Source of the DNA: Planctomycetota bacterium
GTDB lineage: Bacteria > Planctomycetota > Phycisphaerae > Sedimentisphaerales > Anaerohalosphaeraceae
DNA length: 64,000 nt
Direction of reading: 5' to 3'
NCBI GenBank assembly: GCA_019456225.1
Contig: VRUI01000015.1
Coordinates: forward strand, 1 to 64,000
Positions 8,721 through 16,670 of this stretch are shown here, in pieces; the stretch's first letter is position 1, and every line of letters begins with the position of its first letter. The notes under the pieces were generated by a model. It was not told the origin of the DNA and made no database searches. It saw only the letters and a list, made by a program, of their open reading frames with translations. Made by a program: the position numbers and the translations under genes.

Positions 8721-9213
8721 ACCCTTTAAAATCCCACCTGCTCCATCTCCGACCCCACCGCGATAAATCGCTCCTATGCCTTGAAAAAAAACGGGGACTA
8801 ACTATTTTACATACTGTAGGAACAGGGACGGTTTATCGACCGGGAACAAATCCGGTCTGCACACCTTCAATCCGCAACATACGTTGCTCTACGCTCGACA
8901 AGCTCGACTATTGACCAAACATACGCTTAATTGCAAATACGCTTGTTTTCCCCGTTTTGTTTTCTGCGCCACCCTACGGGCCATTACGCAGGGGTATTTT
9001 AAGGCTGTCAACCACGATGACTTATAAAAAATGTGTAACATCGGGCAAAAGCGTGCCTGAGGAAATGCAGGCACTCGCGTTTGCTATACCGATATTCCAC
9101 ACTGCCGAAAAACAGGGGAAAAACCAATATTATTGCTTTGTCCCCTGGATTCAATCATCCCTCAAAAAACCGACTATCGCAATTTTGTTGATGGACTCAC
9201 AGACAAAAAACAA
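8721..9213. other. Gap without a convincing gene
   Basis: This stretch is less hairpin-rich than its left neighbour. It contains an inverted repeat around CGGTTTATCGACCGG (8830-8844). A 66-codon plus-strand frame at 9017-9217 ends exactly in the terminator below but has no ribosome site. I see no protein family, RNA gene or promoter that I would defend. Confidence 0.5.
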
Positions 9214-9250
9214 CTGACACACGCCGGTTCGTTGTGTCAGCCGTTTTTTT
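9214..9250 (+). terminator. Rho-independent terminator
   Basis: CTGACACA (9214-9221) pairs with TGTGTCAG (9233-9240) around an 11-base loop, and a run of seven T follows within CCGTTTTTTT. It ends plus-strand transcription coming from the left and separates it from the small gene group starting at 9311. Confidence 0.75.
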
Positions 9251-9310
9251 CTTTAAGGCGGCAGGCCGCTAAAAGCATTTTCTTTAAAAACCTAAAAGAA
9301 AGGATTTACC

Positions 9311-9595
9311 ATGGAAGAAAAGAAAGAAATCTCGGAAGAAGTAAAAGCAAAGATCGCAGAGCTAATCGAATTTTGCAAAAAGAACCATTTTGTCGCAGAG
9401 CTTGTCGGCTGTTGGGTTTGGGTTTCGTTCGACGAAAAGCCGGACGAGGACACACGCAAGCTTTTAAAAGGCGTAGGTTTCCGCTGGGTACGCAAACGCA
9501 GCAAATGGGCCCACAACTGCGGACGCCCCTGCAGATCCAGCAAAGGCAACCCGTGGGAAAAATACGAGCATCAGTACGTATCGATAGCCAGTTAA
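9311..9595 (+). CDS. Small phage protein of unknown function
   Basis: The 94-aa product begins MEEKKEISEEVKAKIAELIE. Its core is VGCWVWVSFDEKP followed by LLKGVGFRWVRKRSKWAHNC. This GFRW..KR..W pattern is typical of small mobile-element proteins that I know only as uncharacterised. AAAGGA precedes the ATG. It is the first of four small plus-strand genes that run toward the convergent primase gene. The highly charged, soluble character fits a DNA- or protein-binding early factor. No function can be assigned. Confidence 0.75.
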   Translation: MEEKKEISEEVKAKIAELIEFCKKNHFVAELVGCWVWVSFDEKPDEDTRKLLKGVGFRWVRKRSKWAHNCGRPCRSSKGNPWEKYEHQYVSIAS

Positions 9596-9656
9596 CCGAA
9601 ACCGCCCAGGGGAGAGAAAGGACTCTCTCCTCTGGACTAACCTGAAAGGCTAGACA

Positions 9657-9872
9657 ATGACCAGACAACAAATAATAGACCACTATCTGAAAATCAGATT
9701 CCCGGATTCTCCAAAATACTATCACGACCAATGGATAGCCAGATTCGACCGCGGCGAAGAATGGAACTACAGCGATTTTTCCGGCCGTCGAGTACTCCAC
9801 AAGCTCGACCCGAACTGGTACCCGGCAGACGAAAACGCTTTTAAAGTCCTGCCGCCATACCCCGCACTTTAA
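9657..9872 (+). CDS. Small phage protein of unknown function
   Basis: This is a 71-aa soluble protein rich in aromatic residues, with segments YYHDQWIARFDRGEEWNYSDF and DPNWYPADENAF. A GAAAGG site lies 7-8 bases before the ATG, and the spacing to its neighbours (61 and 23 bases) suggests one transcript. It has no membrane segment, metal motif or recognisable domain. Confidence 0.65.
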   Translation: MTRQQIIDHYLKIRFPDSPKYYHDQWIARFDRGEEWNYSDFSGRRVLHKLDPNWYPADENAFKVLPPYPAL

Positions 9873-9895
9873 CCCCAATCAGAAAGGACAGAAAA

Positions 9896-10075
9896 ATGAG
9901 CATTGAGCAAATTTTAATGGAACGCGACGGAATGACGCAGCAAGAAGCAGCCAAAGCAGTAGAGAACGCCCGGACGGAACTCTGGGAAAGACTGGACGCC
10001 GGAGAAATGCCCGATGACATCTGTCAGGAGCTTTTCGGTCTTGAACCGGATTTTCTGGAAGAACTGATTTACTAA
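9896..10075 (+). CDS. Small acidic phage protein (59 aa)
   Basis: The frame starts MSIEQILMERDGMTQQEAAK and ends FLEELIY. GAAAGGA lies 8 bases before the ATG. The protein is acidic and helical, with a predicted pair of amphipathic helices. It fits tightly between its neighbours in the plus-strand set. The sequence resembles small uncharacterised phage proteins with an 'EGMTEEEA'-type helix-turn, but no function is known. Confidence 0.65.
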   Translation: MSIEQILMERDGMTQQEAAKAVENARTELWERLDAGEMPDDICQELFGLEPDFLEELIY

Positions 10076-10111
10076 TTGCTAATAACTGATCGACTGAAAG
10101 GAGATCAAACC

Positions 10112-10555
10112 ATGCCAAGAACAGACACAATCGAAGAAAGACTCGAAGAAGCAGCCTATAAGGTAACCGACAACTTCTGTTATGGATGTTATGTTGTTGT
10201 CCAGGGCGATCATTGCCCGCACTGCGAAAGCGATGATTTTATGCGGCACATGGAAGGCGTCGGCGTCGAATACGGGACCGACTGGGTAATCGAAGAACTG
10301 ATCCGCCAGCACTGCGAGCCAATCGACACAGAGGAACTCTTCGAGCAGATGCTGGATGACTGTTATGAAGAAATAACACTCGGCTGTTTAAGCTGGTCAC
10401 CGTCCTATGTAATGAAGGAATTGGACCCGACCGCCTATCGCTGCGGAGTAAGCGAGTACATCGACGGCCTTGTCGAAGACGGAGAGTATTACGAATTCGA
10501 CGGCGGCTATTATGATTTCGTCGACATCGAAGAAATGCTCGACAATATAGAGTAA
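10112..10555 (+). CDS. Acidic zinc-ribbon phage protein
   Basis: I chose ATG 10112 because of the strong AAAGGAG site 8 bases upstream; the frame is open 36 bases earlier without a site. The 147-aa product has CYGC near residue 20 and CPHC near residue 35, a probable four-cysteine zinc ribbon. A very acidic C-terminal half follows (TEELFEQMLDDCYEEI and DGLVEDGEYYEFDGGYYDF). The strong negative charge recalls DNA-mimic anti-restriction proteins. That is only an analogy, because I do not recognise the family. Confidence 0.75.
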   Translation: MPRTDTIEERLEEAAYKVTDNFCYGCYVVVQGDHCPHCESDDFMRHMEGVGVEYGTDWVIEELIRQHCEPIDTEELFEQMLDDCYEEITLGCLSWSPSYVMKELDPTAYRCGVSEYIDGLVEDGEYYEFDGGYYDFVDIEEMLDNIE

Positions 10556-10560
10556 CCAAT

Positions 10561-10597
10561 AGGGGGAAAGGGAAAACGTCACAAGCCCTTTTCCCCA
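10561..10597. terminator. Terminator-like stem after small-gene operon
   Basis: GGGGGAAAGGG and CCCTTTTCCCC pair over 11 bp with one mismatch, just after the stop at 10555. No U-run follows on the plus strand, so intrinsic termination is uncertain. Confidence 0.45.
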
Positions 10598-10654
10598 CTA
10601 TTCTACATCCCGCCCCTGCCCCTCTGGAAAAGATACCAGACCTGAAAAATCACC

Positions 10655-10928
10655 TGTTCCAGTGTTCCAGTTTCTCCTATTTGTTTTGTATATATTATTT
10701 TCCCCTTCATTTCCTTTTCTTTTCACTTCTATAGGACTTTTTAATAAATATAGTGGAACATTGGAACAAACTTTGTTTTTGGTGCCGTCAGTGATGTTTT
10801 CCGTTCCAATTTCCGTTCCAGTATGTTCCAGTTGTTCCAGTTTCAGACCCTAAATATTCATATTATATACATTAAGGAATTTGAGTGTATAGAGACCATA
10901 TAAAACTATGTTCCGGTTTCGTTCCAGT
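10655..10928. repeat. GTTCCAGT iteron cluster; candidate replication origin
   Basis: Copies of GTTCC[A/G] with consensus TGTTCCAGT begin at 10656, 10664, 10803, 10815, 10825, 10834, 10910 and 10921. Two inverted copies (GGAACA) lie at 10755 and 10763. Spacings within groups are 8-12 bases, and an AT-rich block lies between groups. The cluster is directly beside the 3' end of the primase-helicase gene, the usual place for an iteron origin or for operator sites. Confidence 0.6.
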
Positions 10929-10939
10929 TTTATTTCACT

Positions 10940-13405
10940 TTATCCATACGTGTAAGCCGGACACGGCTCGATCTCCCAGTACACTGCTATCGGATTTATA
11001 TTGCTGCCCACCCGATGCTTACTGCAAGCATGCTGGCTGAACGCCTCGGTGAATTCCTGTCTAAATGCACGCTTCTTCATCGGCTTGCTGCCATCCTCCT
11101 CACACCACCGCTTGAACGCATCATACATTTCATCGGGCATCGTATACATACCCTCACCCTTGTTACACGCGATGTTTACAAACGCGATCACATTTGACCC
11201 CAATTCCTTAGACTGTGTCCTCATTTCGATGCTCTCTGCCGGCTCAAAGATATGCCCCCGCTCTTTTAATCGCCTAAGTCCTTCAAGCGACCAATTCAGT
11301 ATCCCCGACAGTTCTGCAAGCAATCGCTTTTCCAGTCCCAGGTCCTCGCTCCCGTAAAAACTCTGCGTGGTCTTTAAGAATATAAACCTGTCCGAGACCG
11401 TTCCAGTCGGATCAGTAAGCCTCTGGAGATTATTCGAGATCATAACAAACCGCACGCCAAGCCTCGCTCCCTGGATTATCGGTTCATACTTGCGGTTAAC
11501 ATCGATCCCGTCGCAGCCGCTTATCGTCTTAAGCTTTTCGATAGCCCGTCCAACGATCACCGGGTCCTTATCCATACTCGCATCCCCGAAGATGGCCACC
11601 CTGGCATTCAAGAGGCCCTGCAAGCCAAAATTTTCCACGAGGGAGGTAAACGTCGGAGCCGCTACGTTATCGCTTCCGATCAGTTCTGTAAGTACACGCG
11701 AAATCGTCCCCTTGCCCGAGCGTTTGGGCCCGATTACCCCCAGCATTTTGTGGTACTTCATCTCTTTAGTCAAAAGCAGCCCGAACCACTCTTGAAGACA
11801 CATAATTTTCTCATCATCCGGCACAGTCTCTTCAACTTCGACAATATCGTCCAGTTCCGCATCGTATACAGTATCTGCAATCGAAAGCTGCACCTTACCA
11901 AATACCTGGCCCAAAAACCTTATCCACTCCGGACACTCTGCGCTTGCATCATATCCATAAGATAATAGATTGAAGTTTAGAAAATCCGGCGTATGACTCA
12001 AAAGATCAGGCTCATCAGTAACATCCAAAAGCCCGTTACTAAGTGCGATCACATATTCCGGATCAGGCCCGGCCTTACCATCGAGCCAGGCAGGTGCTGC
12101 GATTGAAGTTTCAATATCTACGCCCTTAAACGATCCCATCGCGCTAAGTGCATTCTTAATAGCATGTTCAGAGCAGTTTAGCGATACCGGTCCTGAATCC
12201 TTTTTCTTTCCCGGCACCAGGCACTTCGTTGCAAACCTCCAGACAATATTCTGCATATCAACATACTCGCAGAGCTTATATCCTGTTCCAGTATATTCGC
12301 ACCATGCACACTGATAATTATAATGTCTCATGATTTTCCCTTTACCGGAAAGATCCCTGTGTAAAGCCTGCCCAACCGTCAGGGCATGATTGTTTCTTAG
12401 AAATATCTGCCTCTGGCCGTTTTTATCATCAACATTCGACGAAAAAGCAGCTTCGTATTTTTCGGCCTTGCTCAAGAGCAAAAGAAAATCCTTACCATGT
12501 CCGTCGGCGACAATATAGTCATGCAGATCCTTGCCATGCGATTCTTTAATCTCGTACGACAATGTGACGATAAAAACATCCGTCGCAACTGTTGCAATTT
12601 TTTTGGCCGCTCTCAACAAGGCCTTTTGACCAGCCTTGTCCGCATCCATACAAATATACACCTTCTTGCAAGCAAAGAGCGGCAACCAATTATCATCCCA
12701 TTTAGAAGCTCCACCCGATGAAGCGACGGCATGCAAACCAATCGAGATTGCAGCCAAAGCATCCCTCCAGGCCTCGCAAAAAATGATTTTCTCGGGGTTT
12801 TCCTCAAGCAGCCACTTCACACCAAAGAGTCCATGCTTTGAGTTTTTAACAATCGGATATTTAACAAGATTACCGCCGCCCAAGTCGATTGGTTTACCGT
12901 CAAGACGACACCGAAGCCATCCGCAAGCGGCCTTAGTATTATTCGGCGAAAATGCAGGCAAGAGCAGCCATGGTTTGCTTGTATGAGCAAACGGCGTAAA
13001 CTTCCTTATAGCGTCTGTCTCAATCGACTTTATGCTGCAAAAGTTTTCTATTTCGTCCGCCGTCAACTTCCTTATATCCGCTTTACTAAGTGCAAGTTTT
13101 TTCTCTTCACTCTTTGCCGATTGCTGACCACTAATCGCTAATTGCTTATTACTGTTATTTTCCGTAAGTCCGAGTTCATCTAACATTTTCATAATCTCCA
13201 CGGGCCTCTTCGTTGTCATTTTCTCAATTAACTTATATGGATTGGGTGACCAGCCGCATTTTTTACAGTGTCCCAGGCCATCAACTTGCTCTATATAGAG
13301 GTGTTTTTTAGTATCATCACATTCCAAGCAGTCAACACGCAGCTGAGAGCCTTCCGGTTTAACAACTAAAGCGAGCGATTCCAAAAGTCGATTAACGTTC
13401 GTCAT
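10940..13405 (-). CDS. Phage primase-helicase (zinc ribbon, TOPRIM, SF3/D5)
   Basis: The ATG at 13405 is preceded by AAGGTGG and gives 821 aa. An N-terminal zinc ribbon (CLECDDTKKH...CKKCGW) binds template. A TOPRIM-like domain has the glutamate segment IIFCEAWRDALAA and the DxD segment VYICMDADKAGQKA. The C-terminal SF3/D5 helicase has Walker A GPKRSGKGT and Walker B VAIFGDAS. It should prime and unwind DNA at the phage origin. Near residues 105-120 the chain NKQLAISGQQSAKSE looks like translation of an intergenic-type tandem repeat inserted in frame. It overlaps the upstream zinc-finger gene by 14 bases. Confidence 0.9.
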   Translation of the reverse strand: MTNVNRLLESLALVVKPEGSQLRVDCLECDDTKKHLYIEQVDGLGHCKKCGWSPNPYKLIEKMTTKRPVEIMKMLDELGLTENNSNKQLAISGQQSAKSEEKKLALSKADIRKLTADEIENFCSIKSIETDAIRKFTPFAHTSKPWLLLPAFSPNNTKAACGWLRCRLDGKPIDLGGGNLVKYPIVKNSKHGLFGVKWLLEENPEKIIFCEAWRDALAAISIGLHAVASSGGASKWDDNWLPLFACKKVYICMDADKAGQKALLRAAKKIATVATDVFIVTLSYEIKESHGKDLHDYIVADGHGKDFLLLLSKAEKYEAAFSSNVDDKNGQRQIFLRNNHALTVGQALHRDLSGKGKIMRHYNYQCAWCEYTGTGYKLCEYVDMQNIVWRFATKCLVPGKKKDSGPVSLNCSEHAIKNALSAMGSFKGVDIETSIAAPAWLDGKAGPDPEYVIALSNGLLDVTDEPDLLSHTPDFLNFNLLSYGYDASAECPEWIRFLGQVFGKVQLSIADTVYDAELDDIVEVEETVPDDEKIMCLQEWFGLLLTKEMKYHKMLGVIGPKRSGKGTISRVLTELIGSDNVAAPTFTSLVENFGLQGLLNARVAIFGDASMDKDPVIVGRAIEKLKTISGCDGIDVNRKYEPIIQGARLGVRFVMISNNLQRLTDPTGTVSDRFIFLKTTQSFYGSEDLGLEKRLLAELSGILNWSLEGLRRLKERGHIFEPAESIEMRTQSKELGSNVIAFVNIACNKGEGMYTMPDEMYDAFKRWCEEDGSKPMKKRAFRQEFTEAFSQHACSKHRVGSNINPIAVYWEIEPCPAYTYG

Positions 13406-13790
13406 CAAACACCACCTTCCCAAGACCGGATATGTCAAACTTTTCAAGTTCAACACCTGCAGCCTCGATCTCCTCGATGGTGCTGTTACTTGGAGAAAGT
13501 CCCTCCGCTTCAATCGCTTCCATTTCGCGATTGATTCGTTTGCGATGTTCGGCTAGTTCCACCTGCCTTTGAATCTCACCAGGCATATCTTTGCGTTTGG
13601 TGTACTGCTTTCCATGCCGCCCAACCTGCTCGATATTACGGCAGGAGATACACATATTTTCGCGATGGTAATGTTCCTTACCGCAAACATAACAAATCCG
13701 GTCCTGATAAGTTTTGCCTTTCTTACGGATAACAGGCCCAAGCTTACCGTTAGTTGCTGGCCGCTCGATTTTCCATGCTGCAGTGCTCAT
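13392..13790 (-). CDS. Small zinc-finger phage protein
   Basis: I use ATG 13790 (MSTAAWKIERP), which overlaps the stop of the upstream HTH gene as ATGA; the frame is open 27 bases earlier. The 132-codon product has CYVCGKEHYHRENMCISC, a treble-clef-like four-cysteine site, then a basic linker and an acidic tail that ends EKFDISGLGKVVFDDER. It probably binds nucleic acid or a replication partner because it is translationally coupled to the primase. The exact role is not known. Confidence 0.7.
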   Translation of the reverse strand: MSTAAWKIERPATNGKLGPVIRKKGKTYQDRICYVCGKEHYHRENMCISCRNIEQVGRHGKQYTKRKDMPGEIQRQVELAEHRKRINREMEAIEAEGLSPSNSTIEEIEAAGVELEKFDISGLGKVVFDDER

Positions 13791-13984
13791 ACCAAAGGTC
13801 TCCCCTCGGCGGCACACCGCAAAATAAGGTCATCGAGTGAGGACTCCAGATATTTAACCGATCCATCGACCTTGACAGTTTGCATACCGTTAGCAATAAG
13901 CTTTGCGCGTAGGCGATAGAACTTGGAGCGGGAAATACGTAATTTGTCTTTGACATTTGTGGGAGTTAAAAGCTGTTCGCCCAT
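13787..13984 (-). CDS. Small HTH protein, excisionase-like
   Basis: The 65-aa product consists almost entirely of a winged-helix/MerR-like DNA-binding domain: LLTPTNVKDKLRISRSKFYRLRAKL is the helix-turn-helix. Such small proteins act as excisionases or regulators in phages. Its ATG overlaps the upstream stop as TAATG, so it is coupled to the preceding HTH gene. The lambda Xis-like role is an inference from size and fold. Confidence 0.7.
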   Translation of the reverse strand: MGEQLLTPTNVKDKLRISRSKFYRLRAKLIANGMQTVKVDGSVKYLESSLDDLILRCAAEGRPLV

Positions 13985-14178
13985 TAGTACCCCCGTCTGA
14001 TTTGAATGTCGAAAAGGCCCTTTTTGATCGCTTTGATTTGAAGTTCATCAAATAGACGAATGATTCCAACTCGGCAAACAGGCTTAAGCCGGTATTTGGA
14101 AACGATGTAGGCTACTCTTGATGGTTGTTCTTCCAATAGTTCAGCAATTTGCCCGATGGTCAATAAATTTTGTGTCAT
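13984..14178 (-). CDS. Small MerR-type HTH regulator
   Basis: ATG 14178 (MTQNLLTIGQIAELLEE) follows GTAGGAG with good spacing. The 64-aa protein has a MerR-like helix-turn-helix (IGQIAELLEEQPSRVAYIVSKYRLKP) and a short wing, with no effector domain. It opens the replication gene string. The perfect palindrome GTTCACGTGAAC and a near copy lie upstream and are plausible operators for it or another repressor. Confidence 0.7.
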   Translation of the reverse strand: MTQNLLTIGQIAELLEEQPSRVAYIVSKYRLKPVCRVGIIRLFDELQIKAIKKGLFDIQIRRGY

Positions 14179-14226
14179 TTGTACGCTCCTACAAGAAATA
14201 AAATTAGCTATTTCTGGTAGGGCTAA

Positions 14227-14355
14227 GTTCACGTGCACATTACAGTACGAGGGCTTGAAAAAATTGGGAGGAGGGGATTCTAACTCAATAAAGGGGTTTT
14301 TATTGAAAAAATATTATGGAAAGGTTCGCAGCTTCCGCATTTCGTTCACGTGAAC
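14227..14355. promoter_or_regulatory. Pair of GTTCACGTG operator-like sites
   Basis: GTTCACGTGAAC at 14344-14355 is a perfect 12-bp palindrome. GTTCACGTGCAC at 14227-14238 matches 11 of 12 positions. They flank the only gap in this gene string, with the first downstream gene starting at 14178, so they are plausible repressor sites. Confidence 0.5.
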
Positions 14356-14370
14356 TAATGTCGTGACTGT

Positions 14371-15225
14371 TTATGCTTGCTTATGTCTGATGTAAAAATC
14401 ATTATCTAAAAGGAATACTTTGTAGATGTCTCGTATTTCATCGTCTGACTTCGCTGCAAATTGCAACTTTGCAGATTTTTGATTTTCAAGCGGAACTTTG
14501 CTAATGATTTCATCGATCATTGCATCTCTGCCTGCCGAGTCAATTTGGGCTTGCATCTCTGGTGACATCTCGGTTGCCTGTTCTTGTTTTATCAGTGTTT
14601 TTTTTGTTAGTCCAACAGCTTTGAGCGTTTTTTTTGCCGATTTTCGTCGAGCATCGTATTCGCTTTTAGACGCCTTGAGTACACGAGATTTGCCGATGGC
14701 CTTATACAATGTATTCTTTGAACAGCCTACTTCATTGTAGAGTTTATCAATACCCGGGAAACCGTTAGTGTCCACATACTTCACAGCCTTGGTTAGTGCT
14801 TCTCCCCAACTCATTCCCCTGACATTAGACCCTGGCTTTCTTGATGATTCGGCTTCCTCCTCGACCTCTATGTCCATGTTTCCCAACTCTTCCAGCTTAT
14901 CTGCAACGATCTCCCATCGCTTAAATCGCTCAAGCGGTATTTTAATAAACCCGCCGCCGCCTTCTTTGGTGCACATAAACAAACCGACCGGCTCTGTAGC
15001 CCCCGGCAATGTCTCAATGGAAGGTTCAATCGGAGGACAATCCATATTGCTGCACTCAGTGCATTTGATCTTTGTTGCAGGTGTAGTCTTTATTACGACA
15101 TCTATACCGAGCAGCTCATCCAGCCTGCCTTTGGGCCATTGTTGTACTTCATCAAAACTAATGTACGGGCCGCAGGCAGACTGGATTCTATCTGCAAAAT
15201 CTGCAAGTTGCGTCTCTAGTTCCAT
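14371..15225 (-). CDS. Unknown protein with Cys cluster and HTH-like segment
   Basis: The 284-aa product has a cysteine cluster near residue 55 (CTECSNMDCPP, with a later C in LFMCTKEG), probably metal-binding. An acidic linker follows. A segment near residue 155 reads YVDTNGFPGIDKLYNEVGCSKNTLYKAIGKS, which looks like a helix-turn-helix. The rest is a basic helical tail. Its ATG overlaps the stop of the upstream 401-aa gene (TAATG), so the two proteins are made together. I do not recognise the family. Confidence 0.75.
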   Translation of the reverse strand: MELETQLADFADRIQSACGPYISFDEVQQWPKGRLDELLGIDVVIKTTPATKIKCTECSNMDCPPIEPSIETLPGATEPVGLFMCTKEGGGGFIKIPLERFKRWEIVADKLEELGNMDIEVEEEAESSRKPGSNVRGMSWGEALTKAVKYVDTNGFPGIDKLYNEVGCSKNTLYKAIGKSRVLKASKSEYDARRKSAKKTLKAVGLTKKTLIKQEQATEMSPEMQAQIDSAGRDAMIDEIISKVPLENQKSAKLQFAAKSDDEIRDIYKVFLLDNDFYIRHKQA

Positions 15226-16430
15226 TAAGCCGTCTTCCCATCCTTAGATATTAAAAAACCGACCAAACCCCATTCATGTACACACCTCTCGGCGATATGA
15301 TGGGTTGGCTTATTTTCAAATGCTGAACCGCCTGAAGAATACAGCCAGAAAGTAGCGGTTAAGCTGGCTTTCCCTTTTTCGGGCTTGAACCTGATGGTTA
15401 TTTTTGCCTGAAGTACGGTTATTCTTTTCGGGCTTAGAGCATAGCTTATGATGGCTTTTGTGACCATATCCCTTAATAGGTCGGTTCCGGGATTTAATGG
15501 TTCGCCCTCGCAAGTCAGTTTTCGATGCTCGCCGTCCTTGTTGACTTTTACTTTCAGTATCCGGAGGGAGACACTCTCGATCTTGTCTTTCGGATCGGTT
15601 ACAAACCTGAAATTTGGATCAAGCAAGGGAGCCAGTTTATAAACCTTTGTGCTGCCGTCTGGAAGTCCCGGCAAGCCCAGTACCTTTTTACAGAATGCAT
15701 TCTGCATAACATCGACATTACGCATTCTACCGGCACTCAACTTTAATATACCGGTTGTTGCGTCATAAACAAAAACGATTTCCATCACCGGACGCCGGAC
15801 GTATGGCGTAAGCTGTGATCCTTTATAAGTTAGGTCACGTTTTGCATAATCTTCCGGGTATGCAAAAAAGCAGTAACGCTCTGGGTTTTGTTTGATGTAA
15901 TGATCGATATGACAGTTCTGGCCGCGTCCTTGACTTTTATAATATTTCTGAATTTCTTCTTTAAGCTTTTCTATCGTCTCGTCATCGACTTCAAAGTCGA
16001 TGTCCGTGCCGACAAAGCAGTCATGCTTAAATTTCATCTTTTCCATGTGCTCAAGCCGAAGCACCCACTCGATCACTTTCGGATTGTTCAGGAGTACCAG
16101 GAGAACCTTGTCATACAGCCCGTCGATCTTATCCAGTTTTTCTCTGATAGCATCGGCCTTATCTTTTGAGAAGGTGTCGCTAATGATCTCATATAAAGAA
16201 ATCACCCCTTCGACAGTAGCCAGACTTGAGACAATACCGAAGTCCTGCGCAATGACATCACGAACCGCAGCGTTGGAATCTTTGATTTTTTCGTATAAAG
16301 CCTGGGCGTATTCTTCGCCCTCAAGCGACCAGTCGATGGAATCAAGCAGCTTTCGCTTTGTGAAGTACTGCCGAAGGTGCTTTTTGTTGATGCTGCGGAT
16401 GAAAGTGATGGGTGAGTAGTTAACAGACAT
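15225..16430 (-). CDS. Unknown 401-aa protein, first gene of a two-gene unit
   Basis: AAGGAG precedes the ATG at 16430. The N-terminal 120 residues are helical (YSPITFIRSINKKHLRQYF, then LLVLLNNPKVIEW). The middle carries CHIDHYIKQNPERYCFF. The C-terminal half is beta-rich and includes RRPVMEIVFVYDATTGILKLS and KAIISYALSPKRITVLQAKI, ending with HHIAERCVHEWGLV. No signal peptide or membrane segment is visible. It is coupled to the following gene and sits below a sigma54-type promoter. No known function fits, and the pair might be phage regulatory, repair or defence genes. Confidence 0.75.
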   Translation of the reverse strand: MSVNYSPITFIRSINKKHLRQYFTKRKLLDSIDWSLEGEEYAQALYEKIKDSNAAVRDVIAQDFGIVSSLATVEGVISLYEIISDTFSKDKADAIREKLDKIDGLYDKVLLVLLNNPKVIEWVLRLEHMEKMKFKHDCFVGTDIDFEVDDETIEKLKEEIQKYYKSQGRGQNCHIDHYIKQNPERYCFFAYPEDYAKRDLTYKGSQLTPYVRRPVMEIVFVYDATTGILKLSAGRMRNVDVMQNAFCKKVLGLPGLPDGSTKVYKLAPLLDPNFRFVTDPKDKIESVSLRILKVKVNKDGEHRKLTCEGEPLNPGTDLLRDMVTKAIISYALSPKRITVLQAKITIRFKPEKGKASLTATFWLYSSGGSAFENKPTHHIAERCVHEWGLVGFLISKDGKTA

Positions 16431-16526
16431 AAAGTTATCTCCTTATAATCAAGGTACGCCGGTTCCACCGGCAATCATTACGGCCAATGCAGCCATTCTG
16501 CATGGCCACCTACGTCCTATAACTAG

Positions 16527-16542
16527 AGCAAATATCATGCCA
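16527..16542 (-). promoter_or_regulatory. Sigma54 (-24/-12) promoter of the 16430-14371 pair
   Basis: The minus strand reads TGGCATGATATTTGCT, which matches TGGCAC-N5-TTGCW except for one base. The spacing of GG and GC is exact. The ATG at 16430 is about 90 bases downstream of the expected start. Confidence 0.5.
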
Positions 16543-16616
16543 GTGGCCCAAGATCACATTTTTCGCCTGTAACTGCAAGCTCAGTAAAGACTTACCTAAG
16601 TTAACTCAAAACTTCC

Positions 16617-16670
16617 CATTTTGTCAAATGGCAGATAATAGATAAAAAATACTGCCAAAATGACAAAATG
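16617..16670. promoter_or_regulatory. Long dyad upstream of sigma54 promoter; possible enhancer site
   Basis: CATTTTGTCA (16617-16626) plus TGGCAG mirrors CTGCCA plus TGACAAAATG (to 16670), separated by an AT-rich spacer. Its position about 75-145 bp upstream of the -24/-12 element suits an activator site. A hairpin function is also possible. Confidence 0.5.

Noticed and set aside
9017-9217. A 66-codon plus-strand frame ending in the terminator
   Set aside because: No Shine-Dalgarno sequence was found, and the stop codon lies inside the terminator stem, so coincidence is likely.
10655-10928. GTTCCAGT repeats as a CRISPR array
   Set aside because: The units are only 8-9 bases long, occur in both orientations and have no constant spacer size. 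No cas gene is present.
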